From a bacterium 210917-SL.2.15 (GTDB taxonomy: Bacteria; Bacillota; Clostridia; Oscillospirales; Oscillospiraceae), in NCBI GenBank assembly GCA_020555605.1, contig JAJCJC010000025.1, positions 1-21,106 of the forward strand: 21,106 nucleotides of DNA. The letters are read 5' to 3'. A program made the translations under genes and the position numbers. Shown piece after piece: positions 8,032 through 15,460 of the stretch. The notes beneath the pieces are model-generated. The model searched no databases. It was given only the letters and a program-made list of their open reading frames with translations, and was not told the DNA's origin. Positions within the stretch are counted from its first letter, which is position 1. The number at the start of each line of letters is the position of its first letter.

Positions 8032-8770
8032 AAAGCTAATCCGAAAGTTTACCGTACTGCTTGCCGCGCTGGTTGTCATGTGCGGCTTTTCTGTTACCGC
8101 ATACGCGGGCGGCGGGTCTGAAAGCGACTTGCCGCCTACCCCTGTAACCGAGGAAACGCCCCCGCCGGAAACCGAGCCGGAAGAAACGACGGGCGGCTAT
8201 GAGCCGCAGCCCCTTACCCCGGACGGTAATATGTCCCTTGTGGACGATATTACGGGCGAAGCGTCCGGCGACAAGCAGTTTATCACCGTCGTTACCAAAA
8301 GCGGCAACTATTTTTACATCATCATTGACCGCGCCGAGGACGGGGAAAACACCGTCCATTTCCTTAACCAGGTGGACGAAGCGGATTTAACCGCCCTTAT
8401 GGAGGACGGGCAGACCGAAGCCCCCGTTTGTAGCTGCACCGAAAAATGTATTGCCGGAAGCGTCAACACCGATTGCCCCGTTTGCAGCGTCAACATGAGC
8501 GAGTGCGCGGGCGTGGAAGCCGAGCCGGAGCCGGAAGAAACCGAGCAGCCGCAGGAGGAAGAAAAAGGCGGCGGCATGGGTATTCTGCTTGTCGTGCTGC
8601 TTGTTGCCGCAGCGGGCGGCGGCGCGTTCTACTACTTTAAGATTTTGAAGCCCAAAAAGGACGCGGCGAAAGGCAGCAGCAGCCTTGACGACCTTGACTT
8701 TGACGAGGACGACGAAGAAACGGAAGTAGTCGAAACCGAACAGACCGAGCAGGAGGACGATAATCTATGA
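8021..8770 (+). CDS. DUF4366 family secreted, membrane-anchored protein
   Basis: This is a 249-residue protein. It has an N-terminal signal peptide (basic start, hydrophobic core, likely cut after AYA near residue 29), a Pro/Glu/Thr-rich spacer and a folded extracellular domain. A Cys-rich segment follows with six cysteines (CSC, C, CPVC, C) and then a second acidic spacer. A C-terminal transmembrane helix (GILLVVLLVAAAGGGAFYYF) is followed by a short acidic cytoplasmic tail. This layout and position match DUF4366 (CD1107-type) proteins of clostridial conjugative elements. ATG 8021 is chosen because AGGAGG lies just upstream and the signal peptide begins there; the frame is open further upstream but inside the previous gene. 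It is likely a surface part of the transfer apparatus; no biochemical role is known to me. Confidence 0.85.
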   Translation: MKNKKLIRKFTVLLAALVVMCGFSVTAYAGGGSESDLPPTPVTEETPPPETEPEETTGGYEPQPLTPDGNMSLVDDITGEASGDKQFITVVTKSGNYFYIIIDRAEDGENTVHFLNQVDEADLTALMEDGQTEAPVCSCTEKCIAGSVNTDCPVCSVNMSECAGVEAEPEPEETEQPQEEEKGGGMGILLVVLLVAAAGGGAFYYFKILKPKKDAAKGSSSLDDLDFDEDDEETEVVETEQTEQEDDNL

Positions 8771-10842
8771 AACTTGTAATTGCAGAAAAACCGAGCGTCG
8801 GGGCGGCGATTGCCGCCGTACTGGGCGCGAATGAAAAGCGCAGCGGATATTTTGAGGGCAGCGGCTATCTTGTGTCGTGGTGTATCGGGCATTTGATTAG
8901 CCTTGCGGACGCGGCCACCTACAACGAGCAGTACCGAAAATGGAAGTATGACGATCTCCCCATTGTCCCGCAGGAGTGGCAGTTTGTTATTGCCAACGGC
9001 AAGGAGCAGCAGTTTTCCATTCTCAAAGACCTTATGCACCGCAGCGACGTTACCGGGATTGTCAACGCTTGCGACAGCGGGCGCGAGGGGGAACTCATTT
9101 TCCGCTTTGTCTATGAACAGGCAAATTGCAAAAAGCCCTTTTCCCGCCTTTGGATTAGCAGCATGGAAGAAAGCGCAATCCGCGAGGGCTTTTCAAACCT
9201 CAAAGACGGGCGCGGCTATGACAACCTCTATCAATCCGCGCTTTGCAGAGCAAAGGCCGATTGGCTCATTGGCATTAACGCGACCCGCCTTTTCTCTATC
9301 CTCTATCACAAAACGCTGAATGTCGGCAGAGTGCAAACGCCCACCCTTACTATGCTGGTAAACCGCGACTATGCGATTAGCAGCTTTAAGAAAGAGAAAT
9401 ATCATGTCGTGCGGCTGGACGTTGGCGGCGTTGCCGCCCTTTCCGAAAGGCAGGACGACGAAGCGGCGGCGCGGCAGATGAAAGCGGCTTGCGAGAAATC
9501 GCAGGCCGTTTGCACTTCTCATAAAAAAGAGAAAAAGACCGCAGCCCCGCCGAAGCTGTTTGACCTCACTTCTTTACAGAGGGAAGCAAACCGCCTGTAT
9601 GGATTTACGGCGAAACAGACCCTTGACTATGCGCAAGCCCTCTATGAAAAGCGGATTTTGACCTATCCCCGCACCGACAGCAAATATATCACTTCCGATA
9701 TGCAGGACAGCACAAAGGAACTTATTACCGGGCTTTGTTCTCTGCTTCCCTTTATGCAGGACGTGAAGCTGCAAGCCGACCTTACAAGGATTTGCGACAA
9801 CAGCAAAGTAACCGACCACCACGCCATTTTGCCGACAACGGAGTTTTTGAAAAACGGTTTTGCGCCCCTTGCGGAGAGCGAGAAAAAGCTAATGACTCTT
9901 GCGTGCGCAAAACTGCTTTGCGCCGTTGCCGCGCCCTATACCTATGAAGCGGTTACGGCGGTTTTCACTTGCGGCGGTTATACCTTTACCGCAAAGGGCA
10001 GAACGACGCTTTGCGAGGGTTGGCGCGAGATTGAAAGACTATCCCGCGCCGTAGCTGAAGAACAGGACGAGGACGCAGAGCCGGAAGCGGTTTTGCCCCC
10101 GCTTACCGAGGGGCAGACCTTTGAAAATCCATCAGCGGAGATCTTCGAGCGTTACACACAGCCCCCAAAGGCATTTACCGAAGATACGTTGCTTTCGGCT
10201 ATGGAGAGCGCGGGCAAGGAGGACACGCCGGAGGACGCGGAACGCAAGGGATTAGGCACCACCGCGACGCGGGCGGGTATCATTGAAAAACTCATTTCAG
10301 CGGGCTTTGCCGAGCGCAAGGGTAAAAAGCTAATCCCCACAAAGGACGGGTATAACCTTGTCGCCATTCTGCCCGAAAGCCTTACGTCCCCGCAGCTTAC
10401 GGCAGAATGGGAAACGCGCCTTACCGGGATTGCAAAGGGCAGCGACAGCCCCGCCGACTTCATGCGCGGGATTGAGGAAATGACAGCGGGGCTTGTCAAA
10501 ACCTATTCCGCGATTTCCGAAGATAAAGCGAAGCTGTTTACCCCGCAGCGGGAAGCAATCGGCACTTGCCCCCGTTGCGGCGCGGCGGTTTATGAGGGCA
10601 AGAAAAACTTTTATTGCTCCGACAGGGCTTGCAGCTTTGTGATGTGGAAGAATGACCGCTTTTTTGAGCAGCGCAAAAAGGCTTTCACAAAGGCGATTGC
10701 CGCCGCCCTTTTGAAAGACGGAAAGGTAAAAATCAAAGGTATGTACTCCACCAAGACAGGAAAGACCTTTGACGGCGTTGTGCTGCTTGCCGACACAGGC
10801 GGCAAGTATGTAAACTTCCGCGTTGAGCAAAACCGAAAATGA
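8767..10842 (+). CDS. topB: DNA topoisomerase III (type IA)
   Basis: This 691-residue type IA topoisomerase passes DNA strands through a transient single-strand break. The TOPRIM domain occupies about residues 1-135, with its acidic metal-binding residues in NACDSGREGE (Asp103, Glu107). The active-site tyrosine is Tyr300 in LTYPRTDSKY. The C-terminal zinc finger has Cys601/Cys604 and Cys617/Cys622. The length matches topoisomerase III of conjugative elements. It begins in an ATGA overlap with the DUF4366 gene and ends in one with the Cys-rich gene. Within a transfer operon the likely job is to resolve topological problems of strand displacement or of the recircularised transfer intermediate; that role is inference from context. 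Confidence 0.95.
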   Translation: MKLVIAEKPSVGAAIAAVLGANEKRSGYFEGSGYLVSWCIGHLISLADAATYNEQYRKWKYDDLPIVPQEWQFVIANGKEQQFSILKDLMHRSDVTGIVNACDSGREGELIFRFVYEQANCKKPFSRLWISSMEESAIREGFSNLKDGRGYDNLYQSALCRAKADWLIGINATRLFSILYHKTLNVGRVQTPTLTMLVNRDYAISSFKKEKYHVVRLDVGGVAALSERQDDEAAARQMKAACEKSQAVCTSHKKEKKTAAPPKLFDLTSLQREANRLYGFTAKQTLDYAQALYEKRILTYPRTDSKYITSDMQDSTKELITGLCSLLPFMQDVKLQADLTRICDNSKVTDHHAILPTTEFLKNGFAPLAESEKKLMTLACAKLLCAVAAPYTYEAVTAVFTCGGYTFTAKGRTTLCEGWREIERLSRAVAEEQDEDAEPEAVLPPLTEGQTFENPSAEIFERYTQPPKAFTEDTLLSAMESAGKEDTPEDAERKGLGTTATRAGIIEKLISAGFAERKGKKLIPTKDGYNLVAILPESLTSPQLTAEWETRLTGIAKGSDSPADFMRGIEEMTAGLVKTYSAISEDKAKLFTPQREAIGTCPRCGAAVYEGKKNFYCSDRACSFVMWKNDRFFEQRKKAFTKAIAAALLKDGKVKIKGMYSTKTGKTFDGVVLLADTGGKYVNFRVEQNRK

Positions 10843-11207
10843 TAAGGCTTGATGAAAAACAGTACCGCGCTGTAAAGAAAATGACCCGCGCCGCTTGTGC
10901 AAACAACGATTGCGGGAATTGTCTGCTTTTAGACGACGGGGAAACTTGCGTTTGTGTGCAGAGTATCAGCTATTCGCTGCTATGCCGCTATTTCCGCGAA
11001 GCGGTATTGCCCGCCGACAGGCAGCTTTGCGAACAGATCACCCGCAGCGGGGAAACCGATTTGAAGCGTTGCGCGGTATGCGGCAGCACGTTTGCGGCGG
11101 GAAGCAACCGGGCGAAATACTGCCCCGATTGTGCGGCAAAGATACGCCGCAGACAGAAAGCAGAGAGTGAGAGGAACAGGCGTTTGCGGAGTAAAACAAC
11201 TACATAG
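10839..11207 (+). CDS. Cysteine-rich VLP domain protein
   Basis: This is a 122-residue protein with eleven cysteines. The N-terminal part has Cys20, 25, 28, 37, 39, 49 and 64, including the QSISYSLLCRYFREAVLP segment typical of the Cys_rich_VLP family. The C-terminal part has a zinc-ribbon-like pair CAVC at 78-81 and CPDC at 95-98, followed by a strongly basic tail that could bind nucleic acid. It is coupled to topB by an ATGA overlap. Its TAG stop forms the first three bases of the downstream oriT-like repeat. The family is common in Tn1549-type elements, and its function is unknown. A DNA-binding accessory role is suggested only by zinc-site-like motifs and the basic tail. Confidence 0.85.
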   Translation: MIRLDEKQYRAVKKMTRAACANNDCGNCLLLDDGETCVCVQSISYSLLCRYFREAVLPADRQLCEQITRSGETDLKRCAVCGSTFAAGSNRAKYCPDCAAKIRRRQKAESERNRRLRSKTTT

Positions 11208-11302
11208 CAAGCACAGCAAACGAGTACCCGTTTGCGAGAAATGCCCGCGCTTCCCATAGAGCGCGGGCATTTTGCTTGTTGGGATAGTCCCAAACCCTTA
11301 TA
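11205..11302 (+). repeat. oriT-like repeat, copy A (inverted copy at 17110-17176)
   Basis: This segment shares about 67 bases almost perfectly with the reverse complement of 17110-17176. It holds two palindromes common to both copies. One is GCAAACG (11216-11222) with CGTTTGC (11229-11235). The other is TTGGGATAGTCCCAA (11279-11293). Copy A carries an additional ~31-base GC-rich hairpin between them. It starts at the stop codon of the Cys-rich gene and ends 28 bases before the antirestriction gene. The other copy lies just upstream of mobC, the place where an origin of transfer is expected, so this is either a second or relict oriT or a shared promoter/operator region. Confidence 0.8.
11239..11272 (+). 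terminator. GC-rich hairpin inserted in repeat copy A, possible terminator
   Basis: AAATGCCCGCGCT (11239-11251) pairs perfectly with AGCGCGGGCATTT (11260-11272), around an 8-nt loop. The following bases are T, G, C, TTG, so the U-tract is weak. It may end the transfer operon that finishes at 11207, or add a third hairpin to an origin-like region. The hairpin is absent from the mobC copy of the repeat. Confidence 0.55.
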
Positions 11303-11303
11303 T
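11276..11303 (+). promoter_or_regulatory. Possible promoter of antirestriction operon
   Basis: TTGTTG (11276-11281) and TTATAT (11298-11303) are separated by 16 bases, and the palindrome TTGGGATAGTCCCAA overlaps the -35 element and the spacer as an operator might. The inverted copy keeps the same elements (CAACAA 17131-17136, GTATAA 17109-17114). There the leader to mobC would be only about ten bases, which weakens the promoter reading. Confidence 0.35.
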
Positions 11304-11320
11304 GACCGAGAAAGGACGTG

Positions 11321-11356
11321 ATGAAACAATATGCCGTATTCCTCATACGACCATGA
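11321..11356 (+). CDS. Possible 11-residue leader ORF overlapping antirestriction gene start
   Basis: An ATG at 11321 lies 4-6 bases after AAAGGACG, a better spacing than that of the main start at 11331. It opens MKQYAVFLIRP followed by TGA, in a different frame. The main ATG lies within this short frame. It could couple or tune translation of the large gene, or it could be coincidence; eleven codons give no statistical support. Confidence 0.2.
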   Translation: MKQYAVFLIRP

Positions 11357-14300
11357 CAAATTAGAAACCGCCGAAACCATGCGGATAGAACGCCGGATAT
11401 ATTTTGAAGCAAAGAACGGGGAGATTGCCCCCTATGTTTCTTTGCCGCTGGAACAGTTACACGCTATGCGCGAGGAAAGCGCGGCAGCGGAACAGGCGGT
11501 TTTTGACGACCTTGCAAGACGCGCCGCTGCATGGGAAGAACAGGCGGGAAAAACGCTTTTGCTCGACAAAGCGATTGAATACACAAGGACAACCGTTGTG
11601 CAGCACACCTCTAACCAGTGGCAGGAAAACGAATATAACCGCCACACCCGCAGCAACCGGGTATATCAGATGAATTACTACATTTACGAGAATACCCGTT
11701 ATGACAGCGAGAAGCAGAAAAGCGTCCCTTACTCCTATTCCCTTACATGGGGCGTTTACACCAACAGCCCAAACAGGAACGGGCAAGCGAAGATCGCCGG
11801 ACAAGACAGGAAAGTTTTCCCCGATAAGGCGGCTATGGAAAAGTATCTGAATGGGCGTATCAAAGCATACGACCACTTGTTTACGGAAATCTCCCCGCCT
11901 ATCCCGCAGGAGTACGCCGAGTATTTCAAAGTAAACGGTATGCTTTTACCGGGTTACACCGTCGAGGGCGAGGAACCCCCGCAGCCGGAGCAGGCGGCAG
12001 CTATCCCCGAACCTACCGGGCAGGAAAAGGAGCATGAACACATGAGCGAACAGTTTTCTATTATGATAGGCAACCGCAGTCGATTTGAAGCGGGCGACCC
12101 CAGCGGTTATTGGTTGGATATGCCCGCCACAAAGGAGCAGCTTCACGAAGCCATGCAAAGCGTCGGCATTACCGCCGACAACCCGCAGGATTTTTCCATT
12201 CGCGGCTATTCCGACGACCCGGAGAAACATATTGCCTTGCCCTATGAAATGGTATGCGCCGCCGACGTGGACGAACTCAATTTCCTTGCGGCGCGGCTCA
12301 AACAGCTTGACCCCGCCGAGGTTGGCAAGCTGAACGCGGCCTTGCAGCAGAAAAACGGGCTTGCAAATATCGGGCAGGTAATTGACTTCACCTATAACGT
12401 GGATTTTTACGTCCATATTCCCGAAGTACATACCTACCGTGATTTGGGCGACTATTACTTAAATCAATCCGGCATGGTACAAATGCCCGAAGAATGGAAA
12501 GGCGGCATTGACCTTACTACTTTCGGTAGGAACGCCGCCGCGCAGGAAAAGGGCGCGTTTACTGAATACGGCTATATCGTGGAAAGCGGCGACGAGTGGG
12601 AACGGCAGTTTGAGGGGCGCGACGTGCCGGAAGAATACCGCATTATGAGTTACCCGCAGCCGGAGCACGGCGAACAGGACAAAGCCTATATGGACGCAGC
12701 CGAAGCGCAGCAAGCAGCCGGACAAACCGCCGAGCCGCAGCAGCCCCGCCCCGTCGTCCCCATTATCCTTACTTCCGAAAAGCCCGCCGACAAGGTAAAG
12801 GAGATCACCGCGCGTTTGGAACAGGGCGTACAAGCGATTTTTGATAGCGACCGCTACAAAGAGTTTCTAACCGCTATGTCGAAATTCCATGATTACAGCT
12901 TAAACAATACGATTTTGATTGCCATGCAGGGCGGCAATTTGGTAATGGGCTTCCGTCAATGGGAAAAGGAGTTTGACCGCCATGTAAAGAAAGGCGAGAA
13001 AGGTATTAAAATCTTTGCCCCCGCGCCCTACAAGGTAAAGAAGCTGGTGGATAAACTCGACCCCGAAACGAGAAAGCCCATGCTTGACCGCGAGGGAAAA
13101 GCGGTAAAGGAAGAAAAGGAAATCACCGTCCCCGCCTTTAAGGTTGTAACCGTCTTTGATATTTCACAGACTGAGGGCAAGGAGTTTCCCGACCTTTCCG
13201 TTAAACCGCTGCTTGCCGATGTGGAGCAATACGAGGACTTTTTCGCCGCCCTTGAAAAAGCGTCCCCCGTCCCGATTGCCTTTGAGCAGATCACAAACGG
13301 CGCAAATGGGTATTTCAGCTTGACCGACAAGCGTATTGCAATCAAAGAAGGCGTGAGCGAGTTACAGGCAGTAAAGACCGCCATTCACGAAATCGCCCAT
13401 GCAAAGCTGCACGACGTAGACTTAAACGCCCCGCCGGAGGAACAAAACCGCGTTGACCGCCATACCCGCGAGGTAGAAGCGGAAAGCGTCGCTTATACCG
13501 TCTGCCAACACTTTGGCCTTGATACTTCCGATTACTCTTTCGGCTATGTGGCGGGTTGGAGCAGCGGCAAGGAAATGACCGAGTTAAAAGCGTCCCTTGA
13601 AACGATACAGGCCACCGCAAAGGAACTCATTACCGAGATTGAGGGGCATTTTACCGAGTTGCAGCAACAGCGGCAAGCCGAGCAGGAACAGCAGACCCCC
13701 GTATTTGACAAGCTGCCGCCCGAACAGCAGCAAGCCCTATCCGACACCGTAAAAAACACCTTGCAAATGCTGGTTGACGCAGACAAGCGGATTTATGGCG
13801 ACGTTACAGGCAAGACCCTTGAAGCAATCGCGGCGCAAGGCTATTCCTACAAGGACGGGCAGCTTGAAAAGCAGCAGCCGGAAGCGACCCCCGACAGCCT
13901 TTTGACGGGCGAAACCGTTAGAACGCCGAGGGGCAATTTTCATATTACCGATATGAGCCGTGAACAGATCGAAGCGGCGGGCTTTGGTTTTCACCATGCG
14001 TCGGAGGACGGGAAGTATCTCATTATGGGGAACGGCACACAGGCTTACGCCATAGCCGCCGAGCAGCCGCAGCGGGATAATCCCTTAAAGCACGTCGAGG
14101 ACACCATAGAGCAGAACGACAACAGTTTTGACGGGATTATCAACAACACGCCGCAAGCCCCCACCGTCGCAGATTTGGAGCAGCGGGCAAAGGCGGGGGA
14201 AGCGATTTCCATTACCGACCTTGCGAAAGCGGTAAAGGCCGAGAAACGGGAGCAGCCGCAGAAAAAGCCCTCTATTCTGAAAAAGCTGGACGAGTATAAG

Positions 14301-14363
14301 AAACAGGCAGCGCAGCAGCCGAAAGACAAGCAGAAAGAGCATAAAAAAGATTTGGAGGTTTGA
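11331..14363 (+). CDS. Antirestriction fusion: ArdA-like plus ArdC/LtrC-like with HExxH peptidase
   Basis: This is a 1010-residue multidomain protein. Residues 1-235 form an N-terminal domain I do not recognise with certainty. Residues about 240-440 (starting FSIMIGNRSRFEAGDPSGYWLDMPAT) resemble ArdA, an acidic DNA mimic that blocks type I restriction enzymes. Residues about 490-570 resemble the ArdC/LtrC N-terminal single-strand-DNA-binding domain. Residues about 640-740 contain the zinc-peptidase motif HEIAH at 686-690, with downstream acidic residues in REVEAES, as in ImmA/IrrE-like proteins. The Gln/Lys-rich tail to 1010 is low in complexity. Such proteins protect the entering strand from host restriction and may be delivered early. 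The gene follows the oriT-like repeat and precedes a TTRAP-like gene. A strong internal ribosome-binding site before Met238 suggests that the ArdA part may also be made separately. Confidence 0.85.
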   Translation: MPYSSYDHDKLETAETMRIERRIYFEAKNGEIAPYVSLPLEQLHAMREESAAAEQAVFDDLARRAAAWEEQAGKTLLLDKAIEYTRTTVVQHTSNQWQENEYNRHTRSNRVYQMNYYIYENTRYDSEKQKSVPYSYSLTWGVYTNSPNRNGQAKIAGQDRKVFPDKAAMEKYLNGRIKAYDHLFTEISPPIPQEYAEYFKVNGMLLPGYTVEGEEPPQPEQAAAIPEPTGQEKEHEHMSEQFSIMIGNRSRFEAGDPSGYWLDMPATKEQLHEAMQSVGITADNPQDFSIRGYSDDPEKHIALPYEMVCAADVDELNFLAARLKQLDPAEVGKLNAALQQKNGLANIGQVIDFTYNVDFYVHIPEVHTYRDLGDYYLNQSGMVQMPEEWKGGIDLTTFGRNAAAQEKGAFTEYGYIVESGDEWERQFEGRDVPEEYRIMSYPQPEHGEQDKAYMDAAEAQQAAGQTAEPQQPRPVVPIILTSEKPADKVKEITARLEQGVQAIFDSDRYKEFLTAMSKFHDYSLNNTILIAMQGGNLVMGFRQWEKEFDRHVKKGEKGIKIFAPAPYKVKKLVDKLDPETRKPMLDREGKAVKEEKEITVPAFKVVTVFDISQTEGKEFPDLSVKPLLADVEQYEDFFAALEKASPVPIAFEQITNGANGYFSLTDKRIAIKEGVSELQAVKTAIHEIAHAKLHDVDLNAPPEEQNRVDRHTREVEAESVAYTVCQHFGLDTSDYSFGYVAGWSSGKEMTELKASLETIQATAKELITEIEGHFTELQQQRQAEQEQQTPVFDKLPPEQQQALSDTVKNTLQMLVDADKRIYGDVTGKTLEAIAAQGYSYKDGQLEKQQPEATPDSLLTGETVRTPRGNFHITDMSREQIEAAGFGFHHASEDGKYLIMGNGTQAYAIAAEQPQRDNPLKHVEDTIEQNDNSFDGIINNTPQAPTVADLEQRAKAGEAISITDLAKAVKAEKREQPQKKPSILKKLDEYKKQAAQQPKDKQKEHKKDLEV
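12021..12044 (+). promoter_or_regulatory. Internal ribosome-binding site and in-frame ATG (residue 238)
   Basis: The purine-rich AGGAAAAGGAG at 12022-12032 lies nine bases before ATG 12042-12044, which is in frame with the large antirestriction gene. The ArdA-like domain begins within a few residues of this ATG, just after a Pro/Glu/Gln-rich linker. This is what a fusion of two formerly separate genes would leave behind. Confidence 0.5.
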
Positions 14364-14367
14364 TAGT

Positions 14368-14577
14368 ATGAATATCCGCTTTACTATCCCGGAAGAAAAT
14401 ATCGTGGCGATCTACGCAGAGGGAAGCCGGGAAAGAACGATTGATAATATCAACTTTGCCATGTCCTACATGGACGAGGATATGCGTCAGCTTGCCGCCG
14501 CAGCGGTGGACAAGCTACAAGCTATGACGGACAGCGAGTTTTCCGAAAGGGAGTTTATCTTGACCGACAAGGAATGA
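14368..14577 (+). CDS. Putative transposon-transfer assisting protein (TTRAP-like)
   Basis: This is a 69-residue soluble acidic protein (MNIRFTIPEENIVAIYAEGSRE...) with a predicted strand-helix layout and no membrane segment. Size, opening sequence and position after the antirestriction gene fit the TTRAP family of Tn1549-type elements, for which the database name implies a transfer-assisting role without a known mechanism. TTGGAGG lies upstream of ATG 14368, and the gap to the preceding gene is four bases, so it is the last gene of that operon. A strong terminator follows ten bases after its stop. I recalled the family name from sequence similarity and did not verify it. Confidence 0.7.
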   Translation: MNIRFTIPEENIVAIYAEGSRERTIDNINFAMSYMDEDMRQLAAAAVDKLQAMTDSEFSEREFILTDKE

Positions 14578-14586
14578 CCCATAGAA

Positions 14587-14640
14587 AACAGGGGCGCGGT
14601 TGCCGATTTCCGGCGCCGCGCCCCTGTTCTTTTTTTGCTT
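14587..14640 (+). terminator. Strong intrinsic terminator after TTRAP-like gene
   Basis: AACAGGGGCGCGG (14587-14599) pairs perfectly with CCGCGCCCCTGTT (14616-14628), with further pairing possible in the loop (GCCG with CGGC). A T-rich tract CTTTTTTTGCTTTTT follows. This ends the antirestriction operon on the + strand. Confidence 0.9.
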
Positions 14641-14834
14641 TTTCGTGGAACATTAGAAAGCCGATTTTGCGGGTTTGAATATACTTTATCGTCTACGCCG
14701 TTTCCCCGCGCTGGAAGCCGCAGAAACACAGGCGTTTTCAGCCCCTAACGTTCTACTTACTACCTCTCCTTTTCATAGATAGCGGTGCGGTGATATATCC
14801 TAAAAGGACAATACCGCAGATAGATTGTTTTAAG
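14641..14834 (+). other. Intergenic stretch, no gene seen
   Basis: Between the terminator and the lipoprotein promoter I find no convincing gene. The short reading frames here lack ribosome-binding sites and change composition halfway: the left part, to about 14760, is backbone-like, and the right part is AT-rich. The boundary of the AT-rich island probably lies near 14760-14800. Confidence 0.5.
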
Positions 14835-14863
14835 TTGATTTGTTCACAATTTTGTGCTATGCT
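14835..14863 (+). promoter_or_regulatory. Promoter of lipoprotein gene
   Basis: TTGATT (14835-14840) and TATGCT (14858-14863) are separated by 17 bases, a standard sigma-A layout. The leader to ATG 14904 would be about 35 bases and contains GAGG and a G-run as ribosome-binding site. Confidence 0.6.
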
Positions 14864-14903
14864 TTTATTTCAAAATCGGATAGTTGAGGAACGGGGGGGC
14901 AAT

Positions 14904-15398
14904 ATGAGAAAGTCATTAGTTGCATTGCTATGTATGATTATGGTTTTGTCAATCGCGTTGACTGCTTGCAAATCCGAAAGCTCACAAAATATTGTTTCAG
15001 AAGCACTTAATATTGATGTTTCAAGCGGCAGCGAAGTTTCCCATTATGATACACACAGTGGGAATGGCGACGGTGTTTCTTGCATTGTACTTAGTTTTAG
15101 CGATAGTTCAGTATTGGAAGAAATAAAGATTAATACAGAATGGAAAGCATTTCCCCTCGATGAAACAATGCAAGCTTTAGTTTATGGTGTTGAAGATGAA
15201 ACGGAAAAGGTTGGCCCATTTTTAAGTGATGGGGACGGAAATCCACTGGTAGCAGAAATCCAGAATGGCTATTACTGCCTGATTGATCGACATTCAGATA
15301 CAGAAACGAATATTTTAGAGCGACATTCATTTAATTTTACTGTGGGACTGTATGATACAGATACAGATACTTTATATTTTTGTGAGTTGGACACCTAA
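14904..15398 (+). CDS. Lipoprotein of unknown function (AT-rich cargo)
   Basis: This is a 164-residue predicted lipoprotein. It has an N-terminal MRKS, a hydrophobic core and a lipobox LTAC with the lipid-attachment Cys22, then a Ser-rich mature start (KSESSQ). The mature part is acidic, with beta-strand-like alternation and many Asp/Thr near the end. I do not recognise a family. ATG 14904 is chosen because the signal peptide begins there; the frame is open to 14790 but that extension has no ribosome-binding site and would spoil the signal. The gene has its own promoter and terminator and is clearly AT-richer than its neighbours, so it is probably an acquired insertion between the antirestriction operon and the relaxase. 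Possible roles include surface exclusion or immunity, but nothing in the sequence shows this. Confidence 0.8.
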   Translation: MRKSLVALLCMIMVLSIALTACKSESSQNIVSEALNIDVSSGSEVSHYDTHSGNGDGVSCIVLSFSDSSVLEEIKINTEWKAFPLDETMQALVYGVEDETEKVGPFLSDGDGNPLVAEIQNGYYCLIDRHSDTETNILERHSFNFTVGLYDTDTDTLYFCELDT

Positions 15399-15410
15399 TA
15401 TTGATATAAA

Positions 15411-15439
15411 GGACCGTCGAAAAATCGACGGCCCTTTTT
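15411..15439 (+). terminator. Terminator after lipoprotein gene
   Basis: CCGTCGA (15414-15420) pairs with TCGACGG (15425-15431) around AAAA. The stem extends by two more pairs past one mismatch, and TTTTT follows at 15435-15439. It lies 13 bases after the lipoprotein stop and may also slow transcripts of the convergent relaxase gene. Confidence 0.85.
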
Positions 15440-15460
15440 CATTTTTACGAAAAAGATAAC

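Noticed and set aside
14790..14903. 38-codon upstream extension of the lipoprotein gene
   Set aside because: It overlaps the likely promoter, has no ribosome-binding site and would bury the signal peptide inside the protein.
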